A model generated the notes under the pieces. That model made no database searches and was not told where the DNA came from. It worked only from the letters and a program-made list of their open reading frames with translations. Below, one piece after another: positions 11,684 to 24,289 of a stretch of DNA of 64,000 bases. This DNA comes from Marsupella aquatica (lineage: Eukaryota; Marchantiophyta), in contig OZ316892.1 of assembly GCA_973895155.1 (NCBI GenBank), positions 25,916,001 through 25,980,000 on the forward strand, in the 5' to 3' direction. The position numbers and the translations under genes were made by a program. Each line of letters begins with the position of its first letter. Position 1 is the first letter of the stretch.

Positions 11684-13945
11684 GTGACTATGGAACCCGA
11701 GCCAAGGCCGGAAGTAAGGACGCCAGGGGAGAGAACACGATTAGGGTTAGGGCACAATAAATGCCGGCGGCTAGGGGTCACCAACGGGAGAGAAACGCTG
11801 AGGAGGAGAGGGGTAAGGACCGCTCGCAAAGAGTTGTGGCTCATTTGCAGGCACGAACTGGGCAGACGACTACGGGCGGCCAACTACTATCAGCTGCTTA
11901 AGCAAGCACTCGGGGGGGGAGCAGATACTGACTATCAACTCGATAAGGGTATGAGCAACGTCAATCAAGCGGCACATTTTTGGGGATGCCTGTTCGAACG
12001 GGCAACTGAGTACATTGGGACTTACGAGGACGAAGAATCGGAGAGAGCAGCTTGAGAACAGCAGGAACTTGCTTGATTGTGGGAGCTGCAAAAAGCTGCC
12101 TTCTTAGGAGGAGAACTCATCAAGGTCGAATTCTTGTGAACTCCTACTACCAATCAACTCGACGACCTTCTGTTTTGCGAAGATAGAGTCATCGGCATCC
12201 GCGAAGCCATCAAACGCTGCAACGACCTACACTGGGAGTTGAAGGGTAGCACAGAGGGGTGGACAAAGGCAACCGTGCTCGAAGAGACATCCACGGCAGC
12301 CGAGATGAAGAGGAAGAGAATTAACAACGACGAGGCCACCCCGGAAAAAAGAATGAGGTCGGCGGCACTAAAGAAACCAGCCAAACAGCAGAGCAGGAGG
12401 CAGAGAGAAGCCGAGGAGGAGGAGGTCGACCCCATCAATGCCATTCCAACGAGAGATGACACCTGGAAAGGCTGGGCGGCGATCCTCCCCGAGGAGGTCC
12501 AATTACACTTTGCAAGAGAAGAGGATGCATGCTTTACGGCTATGCAGACTCGGAAATATCAGGGCTTCATGGCCGGATCCGACTTGGAAGCCTTCGTAAG
12601 GTTACCGTGGCTGAAGCCGGAGGTGCCGAATTCAGACTTACTTGAATTCGTGGGATCATGGGAGTCCAAGACCAATTCCACAAGGGGGTATGGGAAGGAA
12701 TTCTATCTTACTCCCCAGGTGATTGCCGAAGTATTTGGCTTGCCGATGGGCAATAAGACCAACGTAGATACCAGGAAGACCTTGCCAGACACGGAGTTCA
12801 GGTCGTTTCCAGGGCCTTCAACAAAGAATGGTTTTTTCCGTAACACTTGCACCAACCCGCATATAGGAGAGATGATCGATTTCTTGCGGGTGACCATGCA
12901 TTGCAACTGGCCAAGAGCAGAGATCGGCAAGGCACAGGTCTATCTGGCAGAGAGGCCAGACCCAAGCCGGGACTACAACGGTTACCTCCTCACTCAACTA
13001 AAGAAGATCTTGAAGGAGGAACAGCTGGTGATCGGCAAGGGAAGCGTGTTCCGGCTGGGCTATCACATGCCGCTATTGTGCCGGTATGCCCGAAGTAAGA
13101 CCTTTGCCCCGGTACTTCCCCTACAGGCAAGGGCACTAGAGGAGGTTCCGGAACAGAGGCCGGCAACGGAGAAACCTAAACCGCCCGGCAGTCCTACAAT
13201 CGAGCAGGTGTTTAGGCCAAGGACGGAGGACTTGCCGATGCAGCAACCAGGCATGCAGAATCTGTTGAAACTGCTGGAGAAAGAAAAGAGAACGGCTACG
13301 GCATCGGCAACAACCAAAACAACAGCAACAATACAGGACACTGCTCCAGAGGTAGGCCTAAACCGGCTTATAAGGGAAAACCCCTTTACTGGAGTCAAGG
13401 AGAGAAGGAGGCCGGAACACGAGCCGGGAGTCCGGATGTATGTAGGAGCCTCTAGTCCCGAAGCCGAAGAGAAGCAGGCCGTAGCTCCCGGCCCCGACAA
13501 GGAGAACAAGAGCTCAACACGGAAGCCGGAGGAGGAACCAAGACCGGCAAGAGGTGAAGCCGTGTTCACAACAAAATCAGGAGAACAGCGGAAGAAGCTG
13601 GTAGTCCAAGCCAAGGAGGAGGCGGTGGAGGACTACAGCAATGATAACTCTGGCTACGGGTCGGATCATCATGTTCCAGGAGTAAGGACATGTGGCCGGT
13701 TTATCCCCACACTCCCAAGAGTAGTCCGAGGGGACCCGAGCCAGCAGAGCAGCCCCGAGTCTCCCCCGCCAGATGTCGCTCCCCCAAGCTTTGACGGCAT
13801 AAAACAGACGGCGCAGGAATTTCAGGAGCGAATGAGGGAGGAAGAGGAGGCAGCCCTGGCTAGGGAGAAGGATTTACCAGGAGGAGAATGGCTAGAGAAC
13901 ATCAGGCGGCTTGCAGAAAAACGAAGCAGCCTCCGGCCACGATAG
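11684..13945 (+). pseudogene. First ORF of an unclassified retroelement-like unit
   Basis: One reading frame runs from ~11684 to 13945, broken only by three TGA codons at 12053, 12074 and 12137. After these it is open for 568 codons. It has a basic, Lys/Arg-rich start with a possible nuclear-localisation run. A globular block follows (FVGSWESKTNSTRGYGKEFY, FYLTPQVIAEVFGLP, ending HMPLLCRYARSK), of a kind I associate with plant transposon-associated proteins but cannot assign. A long Pro/Glu-rich disordered tail ends it. The GC content is clearly higher than in the flanks. I see no reverse transcriptase or integrase nearby, so it may be a non-autonomous element's gag-like or accessory protein. 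The function is unknown. Confidence 0.45.
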
Positions 13946-15375
13946 AGGAGATCCGCAAGGCGGCTTGGGAACAAAGGCCGCGGTGGATGATGCCGATGAC
14001 TTCTACTTCCTCCACCTATGCTAAAAATAGAGCCATGGAGTACGGGGAGATGTGTGGAGAACTAGCGCTCAGCATCTTTGGGGAGGAGTTGGAGCAGGGA
14101 CCCTTTTTCCAAAGGGAGATGTTGGAGAAGCGCCATTTAGAAGAAGCGGTGGCCTTGGAAAGAAGCAAGAAGGACGAGGTCATCCGTCGGCTTAGGGAAA
14201 GGGAAGTCGAAATCAAGGACCTAAGGGCGGCCAAGAAAGCCCAAGATGAGCTGCGGATTAAGCGGCATGAGCTAAATATCATGCAGGGCCAGTTGGATAC
14301 CGCACAGTATGATAATCGGATGATCGGGAATCTACTGACGCGGACCCAAGGAGAGTTGGCCGATGCGATCAAGGAGCGGGAGAAGTGGAAGCAAGAGCTA
14401 AGGAATGCAGAGGAGGCCCACATAACAGCCAACAACCGGGCCATGGCGGAGACCCAGAGAAGGGAAAGGGCGTTGAAGGGGGAGCTCGAGGTTATCCGCG
14501 GAGCCCTTAAGCAGAAGGAGGCTGAGTTAGGGAAATCCTATCAAGGGATTATTGCACTGCAGCAGGAACTTGCGTCCCTGACGGCCAGCTTCAAGGCCGA
14601 CCTACGGGAGAAGGATGACCAGCTCGACCAGACTTATGCCAAGATGAATAAAATGGAGTCTGAGGTCATAACGGAGCTCGACAAAGAGCTAAGAGCAACC
14701 CAGGAGGAGAGGGCTACCTTGAAGAAGGAATTGGAGGAAGCCCACAGGGAGCTGGAGGAAGCCCAGAAAGAACTGGAGGAGGCGCGCAAGGACCTGGACG
14801 AAGTGCAGGAGGAGTTGGAGGAAAGCACGTGGAAGCTGGAGAACTTACAACGGCGAGCCGACAACCAAACGGAGCGGCTGAAGAAACAAGCCACAGTAAT
14901 TAAAGGCTTGGCTCCATCAGGCCCAACTCCAATTGGGGCAACCAAGTTACCAGGAGTGGTACTGGCCGAAGAACAAGCCGCGCCACTTGCACCAGTGCCG
15001 GAAGTAAGTGGGAAGGGGAAGGGACCAGCTGCCGAACCAGAAAAGAAGAAGAAGCGGAAACCTTCAGGGTCAAGGAGTAATACGGCTCCACAGGCCGTGG
15101 TGACCCAGGAGGCAGACCCAGCACCGACCCCAGGCAGGGTCACGACAGAGGATCCAACTACCCTAGAAGTAGGGGATGACGAAGTCAAGGCTCAGGCCGA
15201 AGCCGTGGCTGATGCCAAAGCCGGTGCCGAGGCCGAAGCCGAAGGTGGGCCCAGTTAGGCCAATGGAGAGTTGACTAAGTCCAGGGCAGGTAATCTGTCA
15301 GAGAACGAACCTACGGCAGTGGCTGAGGAGGAAGCGTTGGGGGCGTCCACTGAGGAACAGACACCGCTGCCATGA
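13888..15375 (+). pseudogene. Second ORF: long coiled-coil protein, frame-shifted from the first
   Basis: The frame overlaps the end of the upstream ORF by 58 bases in a different frame. It encodes a short basic start, then about 250 residues of heptad-rich coiled coil (for example LRAAKKAQDELRIKRHELNI and runs of KKELEEAHRELEEAQKELEE), then a Pro/Ala/Glu-rich tail. A TAG at 15256-15258 interrupts it and the same frame continues to a TGA at 15373. The tight overlap suggests either a programmed frameshift making one fusion protein or a later indel in one ORF. I recognise no enzyme domain. Confidence 0.5.
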
Positions 15376-17100
15376 CGGTGGTGGAGGGCCGCTCCTTTCA
15401 AGGAGGGCAGACGTGGAGGGAGGAGGCGTGAGTGGGCAGGGCGGGCTCGGATCTCTAAGTTTAGGATTAAGATCAGGACCAGGAGGCGGCCCTGACACTT
15501 GGCTTAGTGGGATTGCGGTTCCACTGGTAAGAGCAACACTTGTACTCCTGCCTCGTTGTAGTTAGGTAGATTCAGTTAGGTAGATTTGGCTTACGCTGCA
15601 AGGAATTAGGCGGATCTGCGTCCAAGATAAGTACCTGGGCAGCGGGGAGCTCAGGGCCTCTTCTTTAGCAAGTTTTTAGTTGCACCAGCCGGGCTGGGAT
15701 CAAGTAGTAAGAGAAGCTCTCGGTTAGTCATACAGTGACCCTTGTGTATATTCATGTTTCCTCATGCCTAAGAGCTGAATAGAGTTGGCCTCACAGCTTA
15801 GTTCGCAGAGCTTGTGTATGAGATGTACCGTTTGTATGGCAAGTGCATGGTATGACTCAGTCAGAAGGAGTCATTTTGCTAATTGTGTGTCGCATTAACT
15901 TGTGTGAAGAGTGCCCACATCAACTAATAGATGAAGGAAAGTAAGCAAAGGAGTGAGAGTTGGATGTGTCGAGCTGAGAGGGGTCTTAGCGGCTTAACCA
16001 AGCCTATTGGGGATCATTCCGGCGGCGGAATCCAAATATACCCAACCAGAAGGAGAGGAAGAGAATGGAAGGCCCAGATTAGGCCGGCTACATATCTCAT
16101 GACCCGATGAAGGATCTATCCAGTATATGTGTGTAAAATGTTAATAGTAGTAGTAGAAGGAGGTTAGCAGCGTCCCATGCCGCTAAGCCGCGAAAACAGC
16201 CTCGTCGAGGACGAAACCCACGGGAATCGGCTTGTGCGGGGGGGTTTCTTGGGTTTGGGGAGCCATGGGGCGCACCACACCTACCTAAAGGTGACTGCTG
16301 CTTTTTTTACTCTCCTCCCTATTTGGGGCTCCTACCTTCTATTTGGAATTCTAGTCCATGCAACTTTTGTATCTCTTCCCCTACCCACAACTCATGACTT
16401 CTTTGTTGACTATCCTGTTTGCACAAATCTTTAGACTCTATTATCTTTCACATTGATAACATATGTACAATGACCATACTTTGTAGAATGCACCAGAATG
16501 AACTACTCTACTAACCTGTACCCCTAAACCGATCCAAATTGTAATTTGTCACCTAATTAAACTATTTTAGTTGCCAGCTTGACCCCCATTTCATGTATGG
16601 GGTTAACTAAACTGTAGTCAAACCCAAAGTCCCCAATGAATGGTCTGATAGGGGTTAAACCCTAAACCCACTAAATCACAGTATTCATTAAAACTGGAAA
16701 TTTAAAAGTCCAGATTGTGATCCTCAAATTTACATTCTTGTCTCTAAAAAGTCCATTAATTTTGCTCCAAATCAACAATTTTTCAAGACTAAATATACAC
16801 TCTTTTTGGTTTAAAATTACACTTTTGCACTCCAAATTTGATTTTAATCAATTAATCATAATACAGAAATTATTAATATTAATTGTATTTGAAATTAAAT
16901 AGATAAGTGACAAACATGTATCATTTGGTCAAAAACTCATGATTAAATTCAAAGTGAGATTAATCATCTCATTTATCATAACATATATTCAAGGTTGGCT
17001 AGCCATAATGTCGATCCTACTCCAATGGTCAAGCTAGTGTAAAGTCCAAAGTAGTTCTATGACCTATGAAATAGAAAAATGATTGCATGACTCCAATCTT
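15376..17100. other. Probable 3' part of the upstream element, then AT-rich DNA
   Basis: Positions 15376-16270 keep the raised GC of the preceding ORFs, with no coding domain, and end in a run of seven Gs near 16240. Positions ~16560-16900 are AT-rich and hold loosely repeated CTCCAAATTT/TAAAAAGT-type words. A similar style of sequence is seen at 29000-29160, on the far side of the ParB/DUF7869 locus. Confidence 0.35.
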
Positions 17101-20100
17101 GTGTCCTACAATGTACAGAAACATAATGATTAATCATCTAAAATTTCAAATTCTATGCCTCCATGAATATGTCTACATGACTGATTTGAACAAGTGAGTC
17201 GCTCTCCATTTGGGTCATATAGTCTGTCACGAGTACAAGTGTCTTTGGGATAACGGTTTTTAAACTTAGAGGTGAGATCCCTAGTCTTTAGAACTTCCCA
17301 GACAAATCGGCGAGGATTTTCTCTGAAGGGACCTGCATAAGACTCGCCCAAACAGTTGTTGACCACATCTTTCATATCATCTTTGGTCAGGTTCTCAAAT
17401 GTAGGGTAGGATTGTACCATATCCCTCACTTCCCAACATATCTCATCTCCAGTGACATCCAAGATGGTATACTCAATCTTGGAACGCCAAATCTTACTTC
17501 CCCACTTATGGGAAAGTAAATCATAGATTGCAGCATTACTTTCACGGTCATCATTTATATTAACAAATGACCAAAGTGGATTGTTGACAGATATATATTG
17601 TCGGATGTCATAAGCCTTCCACAATTTTCTAAGGAATGGCCAAAGTATCTCTGGTAGAAAAGTGTCACTCTCGGCAATGTGTGAGAAGGGAGTTGGGAAC
17701 AAACCACTATACTGTGGATTTGCAAAAGCCTTCACTGGAGAGTCATCAATAAGTAGAGTGTTTGTATCATCATACTTGTCTCCAAAACGACTCCACACCA
17801 CACGCAAATCCTTCAACATAATATTTGCTTTCCCATCTGCTACGTCCGGTCTTTTTATGCCAGAATCAAAAGCATCTTCTTGTGTGAAAACAAATTTAAA
17901 TTGCCTCTGCTCCTCTTCTTTGAAAATCAAATTCATCATTTCATTAGTTCTTGGCCTCCCCGCACAAGTCCACAATGCGACATCAAAACCTTTGAAAGCC
18001 ACCTCCAAAAATTGGTGCAACCCTGGCCTTTCCACGTACATGAAATTGAATCCACCCCGTCTCCCCCAATGCACACCCTGCACAGTTGTTGTAGATCTTA
18101 ACGGTCCCGAGCTTTTTGTTTTGACGCAATCCCAACAAATTTTGTTCAGGTCCAAAATCAAGAGTTTTCTTCTTATATCAGAGTGCAATTTAGGAGTGAA
18201 ATCTGCAAAGATCCAAATGAATCAAAATTATATCTAAAAGATATAAAAGAAGAACTTAGGGTCAAACCTGGATCGACCCGACCTAATGGGGAAAACAAAC
18301 ATATCATTTTTGAATGTCAAAGCATTTTGATATATCAATGTAGAAGTACCTTGCTCAAATGCTTTGTCTTGGACCAGGGTACCGCTTGCTGAAGGTAGAC
18401 CAATAATATCCTTCGATGGAAGAGATGCTATGACAAAACTTTGGTCTGTCCATATATGATTTCCAAACATAATATTTTAGATTATTGTGAAAAATAGAAT
18501 AACGAAACCATAATATTAACCTCCACTACTAAATGACCCATATTCATCTATCATTTTATCACCTAGATCACTTTGGATATCAGAATTGACGCCAACAGGA
18601 AGCTGCTCCACCAACGTTGGCGGCGCAAACACTGGACTCAATCTCAATTTGTCTATTATGTAATCAGGTTTGACCATTAACTTAGGCGCATCCTCCAACG
18701 TTTCTTTCAATCCAACTTTAGGTCCATTTCTCCAAATGAAATGAGTTGCATGACGGACTGTCTTCATATATCCTGTTCTACCTATCTCAGATCCAGACTT
18801 TTGAGACAAGCGTAATATTATGGGGCTTCCGCTTGACATCCTTGTGAAGACCAATTTATTCCCTGACGAACAAAATTGAGGAGACTCGGAACAAGTTGAA
18901 GCACCTGCCTCTTCAGCTTCAACATTTGTTGTCTCTCCAAGTGGAAGGTTGTCTTCAATAGCTTCTGCAATACCAACTTGTAGGTCCGTGGTGGGTGTAG
19001 TGGCCCCAATATTCTGCCAACCTGCATCCAATGTGCACGATACCTGCGGTCTCTCGGGATGCAATTTTGATACTTCAGGGTTGAGAGGATTTGAGGGAGG
19101 GTCGCTCTCAAGGCGACCCGACATCACTATGTCGAGTTGAGGTAGCCCTTCAACACCGTAGGTAGTAATGCCAACCATTTTTGTTGCTCGAGCGTCCCAA
19201 TTTCCGCCAAAATCCTCCTCTACCATAGGACTTGAACCTCCATCATCATGCTGCAACTCACCATCCTCAAGGTCAACTCGCTGAGGGCCCGGTTGGGGGT
19301 TGTCCATAGGCCCGCAAAGAACACTTAGATGAGCTCTCCTAGGACCATGTACTCCCATCCGCTCTTTCATAAGGGAGGGAATCCTGTTGCACAAAACCCT
19401 TGCATATGCTTGGGTGAAATGGTGTTCTTGCAAAGTGTCTGAATAGACAAAACAATCTCGGTATGCCAACAAGGCCACCTTCAAAACCTGCCCTCATGAA
19501 AAAAAATCGAGGACAGTCTCCCCCTCACCGGAAAAACATTCAATAATATTTTTGAGCATGTGTCGGGGCTTGGCATGCGGATTGACAAATCCTCCTCAAC
19601 TTCCGACCATCTCAAACATTGGAGCTTGCCGCAATAAATCTGCCATATCAAATGCGGGAGACTGCTCCTCTGTCTCATTCTCTTTTCCCTTGCTTTTCTC
19701 TTGCTTGTCAGCCTTCACTTCAATATTGAAATCACAGTCAACATCGGGGTGAAAACTAAATTTTGAATTGAACTTTGGCTTAAACAATTGATTCCAATCA
19801 AAATTGTCTTCACCTGTAATTCCAACAAAAATGACCTGCTCAATCGCTCCTGTAAAAATTAAGCCCTGCGGATTTGGGCGATCTTCCCGATCATAACTCC
19901 CGTATTCAACATGGATGGCCAAATGCTTTTCATGTCCTAATTTCCTTAGGGCACTTAAGATGTTGGCTGGAAGTGGCCCTGGATGAGTAGTCATGACAAC
20001 TACAATGGTTGTATTCCTTGGCAACTCCACAATATATTGGAGCAATACAAAAATTTCTGAATCTGTCCATTCATGTTGTCGTGCCCTACTAAAATCAACA

Positions 20101-20869
20101 ATTGCAAGTGGACACATTGGCGTCGCCTCTTCCAATAACTCTGGCGTGGTTGTCTTCATTAGATTCTCACTGAAGAACGTCAAGAAAGGCTCTGTTCGTG
20201 TGCGCCCAACTCCACCAAATTGTTTGCAGTACAACCCGTCTAATCTCACCATTAGACTTTGAGGGAAAGCCTCCTTCACAATGTTCTTCCTTAATAAACT
20301 GCTAAGGTAGACCTCCCCAGCTGCTCTTCGCAATTTTGTCAGCTCAAGTTGAGATCCCAAGGCTGGCATGATGTTGACCACCGAAGCCCATGATGTCCCC
20401 CCGGGAAACTTCTCCTTGTGCTTCTCAACAAAGTACTCAACAATGACTTGCTTCAATTTAGTCATTACCTTGATGGTATGAGCCATATCTGGCATTGACA
20501 CCAGATCCATCTTGTTGGAGGCATCTTTCTTGAGAAGTGCTTTCTTCTCATAAACCGCGGTCAATATATCAATGATATCCTTAGAACTGATCTCCCCTTC
20601 AAAACATCTAAAAAGAGTTGGCGTGACCAGCTTTAGTGGCCGCGGCCCACCATACTCTCCTGCCCCGCCAGGGAGCTTCCCTGCCAACCAATCCCAACAA
20701 ACAGTTTGCCATAAATGGAAAAGCTTATCCTCAGCAAAGAGCAACCAAAAAATGGCTTTCAAGCTCGACTTTCCCATTGTTATCTTTGCGAGGGCAAACC
20801 AATCCTGCATTTACATTCATCCACCAAAAAACATGTTAGATGTTTAAACTTAGAAACTTCAACTTCTCT

Positions 20870-20978
20870 GCCTCGCCCCTAGAGCGAGGCGAAGAAAATG
20901 ACAAAGCCATATGAAAATGGTTGGGGCAATCATTGTATTCATCATTCAATTTCATTTGGGTCGCTCTAAGAGCGAGGC
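20870..20978. repeat. Two palindromic motifs in the intron after the ParB-like exon
   Basis: At 20870-20890 the ends GCCTCGC and GCGAGGC pair. At 20958-20978 a related copy reads GGGTCGCTCT, one base, then AGAGCGAGGC. Both belong to the motif family of the arrays at 22641 and 24290. Confidence 0.8.
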
Positions 20979-22584
20979 AAAATTAAACTATAGTTCCAAC
21001 TAATGAAAATGTTTACCTGGTATTTTTGGTTGTCTGTACTTTGGTTTGTTCCAATTCTTGGACACGGTGGTTTCCCACATTCATCAAATTGCCTTCTCGC
21101 ATGAACAACTGTCTCTAGAAAACAAGACTTAAACTGCATGGTCTGATTTACTGCATTTGAAAGGCTCGAGTGCTCGACCAAAATTGCCCTTGGAGTGAGG
21201 TCTGATAAGATCCTCGCTTTCCGATATTGGAGTTTGCTAGCAAGACCAGTTAGCTTGGCATCCTTGTCTGCCCACCCTTGAATCCATTGTGCAGCCTTTG
21301 CGGAATGTTGCCCACTGATTGCAAGAAATTGTATCTCTTGCTTCTTAACACCAAACAAAAATTGCTTCCGATCGCGTGCGGTATTGTCAAAATGTAACAA
21401 CTGCTTAGTGCGCTCTAGAAATGGAATCAAATCTGCAACATGTGGTTCCTGGCCAGGGTTTTTCATCATTGATTTTGCTATCTCTAAGGCATGAGCCTGG
21501 TTGAACATCCGATACACAAAAACTGCAGTAGGCGGAAGAATACTTTTAACCGGGATTTCAAAAACCTCCCTGATTCCAAAAGTGTAGTATTGCTCGATGT
21601 TCCGCAAAGCTTTCTGCCCCTCCAATATATCTCGTTCCTCTGGTGCATCTGTTGGGCATGTATCATCCTCCGGATCCAAGACCAACCTTGCTTTTGACGC
21701 TGACACGGGCTTTGATTTTCCAATCTTGGCCTTCTTCTTGGGCTTCTTGTCGGAGTCCTTATCTTTCTTCTTCAACGCCGCCTTTTTTCCTCTAGTACTT
21801 CCTTCACTCCTTGGCTCTCTTTGTTTTCTCTTCTTCTGTGTTTAAGCCGACGTCATTTCTTTGGCCTTCATCTTCATCTTCCCCTTACCTCGATGCTTTT
21901 CTTCCTTCTTCTTTTGAGTTGAAATCCACTTCATGCAAGCATCTTTGTCAAACTCATCAGAGAAAATAAAACTCTTATCAATTGCTTGCTCATATGAAAA
22001 GCGTGTTGTTTCAATCATCCTCTGGACAACCCATGTGTTAGGAAGATCTATAAGGTTCGGATGATCATGCATGTACCACTTCACAGAGAGGAATCCAAAG
22101 ACAACATCAACCCCACTCAATTTGAATCTTCCATGCCTCTCAAGAACATCCTCTGCAGTGAACCCATCTGGAAGAAATCCCATTGAACAAATACTAGCCT
22201 CCGAGCGTGCTATCCACTCCACGTTGATAATTGACGAGTACATCTTGATTGGCAAGTAAAGTCTCATCCACTGAGATCTTTCTCTGGATTCAATAATGAT
22301 TGTAACATTGCGGTTATCACTGCAATTTACAAGGACCACAGGGCCCAACGCAACTATCTTCTTGTCGTTCATTGTCTCAGCAGTGATTGCCTTGATACAA
22401 ATCATCGACAAGTCATTCTCCATGATCCCTACTTCAAGTGCCCACGAAAATCCTGCCTTATCTTGTCCAGGGAAGATAAAGTCCTTGACATCCTCGGCCA
22501 TAATATTTAACTCTGGGGATCCAAGTTGTTCTCCTGGAAAAACAAATTGAAACAACAAACATTAAAGCAAGAGATCTTCTTTGT

Positions 22585-23038
22585 TGCCTCGCCCCTAGAG
22601 CGAGCTGGAGACAAGGTCTGCATCAACAAACATGTGGGTTGGGTCGCTCCTGGAGCGACCCTAGGAAAACTTAAATCAAGGTCCAACCAACAACAAATTT
22701 GGGTCACTCCTGGAGCAACCCTAGGAAAACTTAAATCAAGGTCCAACCGACAACAAAGTTGGGTCGCTCCTGGAGCGACCCTTGGAAAACTTAAATCAAG
22801 GTCCAACCAACAACAAATTTGGGTCGCTCCTGGAGCGACCCTAGGAAAACTTAAATCAAGGTCCAACCAACAACAAAGTTGGGTCGCTCCTGGAGCGACC
22901 CTAGGAAAACTTAAATCAACATCCAACCAACAACAAAGTTGGGTTGCTCCTGGAGCGACCCTAGGAAAACTTAAATCAACGTCCAACCAATAACAACGAC
23001 AAATCTTAGGCAAGATAGGGTCGCTCTAAGAGCGACCC
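22585..23038. repeat. 60-bp minisatellite built on a 21-nt palindrome, in an intron
   Basis: Six units are spaced exactly 60 bp apart (palindromes starting 22641, 22701, 22761, 22821, 22881 and 22941). Each has half-sites GGGTCGCTCC and GGAGCGACCC around one base, followed by a shared spacer beginning TAGGAAAACTTAAATCAA. A diverged copy lies at 22585, and a variant with half-sites GGGTCGCTCT and AGAGCGACCC at 23018-23038. The array lies between the first two proposed exons of the minus-strand fusion gene. Long open frames on both strands here result from the 60-bp period being a multiple of three. Confidence 0.95.
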
Positions 23039-24289
23039 TTCAAAGACTAACTTGCATCAATTGTTGAATCATACTTACATGGAACTGTGATATGAAATCC
23101 CCTTGAGGCGGCCAAAGTGGATTCCACCGACATCTTTAGTAAAGTGTCTTGAGAATCATACTCAAAGATTTTACTAGAATCAAAGTTCAGGGACTGCCCA
23201 TAACTAGAAGTGCTAGTAGAATCATCAGAACTAGAGGAAGTGGCCATTGAAAAATGCCTCACAAACGTTTAGATGACACGTGGCAGCCTAGTATACAAGA
23301 ACGCCTAGAGCTAGACCACACCACGGAGCGAGGCTACAGAGCAAGGAAAAAAATCTACTATGAGCAAGGCAAAATCAACAGAGCGAGGCAAGAAAATCTA
23401 CTATGAGCGAGGCAAGAGGGAGGAGGGAAACCAGGGCAACTGGGCAAGAAGACAATGAAGGAGGAGATGGATGCAAGAAGACAATGAGGCAAATGAGGTA
23501 ATGTCTTTGCCTTTTGCCTTCCTATACCCTCACTGCCACGGCCGATCCTACGCCATGGCCAATCGTACGCGACCTTACGCAACCCAGCCACTTGCTCCCT
23601 TCCACGCGCCTGTGAACTCGCAACCCTCATAATGACCTAGCTGTACGGGTATCCATAGATTTTGAAAAATGATGCACGGTCGTACGGGTGTCCACAGAAT
23701 GCCGATCAGAGTAATCAGACTTTCGGCCTCTCGATGTTGTGAACCCCTTCAGGACAAACTTGGCTAAAGCTTGCTCACAAATGGTATAAAGTTCTACAGT
23801 TCCAATCATTTCTCTCTTTTGTATGGCGTGTGCGTTTCTGGTCATTGCTCACTCTCGGTCTCGCCCTTCGGCCCTTATCTATCTTGCTTCTGTTCGGTGA
23901 CTGATTCGACTGACTTGGACATTTATGGTTACAAGAGTTCGTGCAAGGAAAGTCCTGTTTCAAGTATATTGCATTAGTTTTGGTGTCCTTGGTTGGCGAC
24001 ACGTCTTCTATAGTCCTTAAGAGAGGTATTACTTCATCTACCATTCTCTTAATTTCTTCTCTATGATATCCACCAAATATTTGGCCCTAGCTTTATCTTA
24101 ATATATGGACCTAACTAAGCCCTAGATAATGTAGGGTTCCTAACGACACACTCGTCTACCCACACGTCTACACACTTCAATGGTCTAATTCAGCTTAATC
24201 ATTCCCCTGATTTATTCATTTCCATATTTTCTCTTTTCCTTCACAATTCTTGCTTCTCCAGGATTGTGCTCGTCTTTTCTTGCTCTCCC

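Larger units (their letters stand above)
17130..23247 (-). pseudogene. ParB-like / DNA methyltransferase-like / FCP1-like HAD fusion gene, with in-frame stops
   Basis: Exons reconstructed on the minus strand: 23247-23079 (uncertain link), 22533-21017, 20804-18521, 18445-18350 and 18202-17130. The last four join in phase at GT/AG sites. Order of parts: an unrecognised N-terminal domain; a Lys-rich linker; a ParB-like region (EIPVKSIL, YRMFNQAHALEIAKSM, SGQHSAKAAQWI, ~21570-21290); a beta-class methyltransferase-like region with motif IV as AIVDFSR (not DPPY), then HAKPRHMLKNIIECFS and VLDFFS (motifs X and I, ~19570-19500); a Ser/Pro-rich linker; and an FCP1/NIF-type HAD domain with ILDLNKI (usual DxDxT) and TLLIDDSPVKAF. 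In-frame stops are TAA 21844-21842, TGA 19598-19596 and TGA 19496-19494. Joining the first two exons would also create a TGA. Known: ParB-methyltransferase pairs occur in phages and mobile elements. Inferred: an element-encoded DNA-modifying protein, catalytically doubtful. Confidence 0.65.

Noticed and set aside
13063-15188. Minus-strand frames of ~140-184 codons opposite the two-ORF element
   Set aside because: Antisense of Glu/Lys-rich and Pro-rich coding; Ser/Leu-rich translations without a domain.
16650-16680. Interstitial telomere repeat
   Set aside because: Only about two CCCTAAA-like words are present, which is expected by chance in plant DNA.
22526-23013. Long open frames on both strands (155 and 168 codons)
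   Set aside because: They are produced by the 60-bp intron minisatellite, whose period is a multiple of three; the repeated peptide has no domain.
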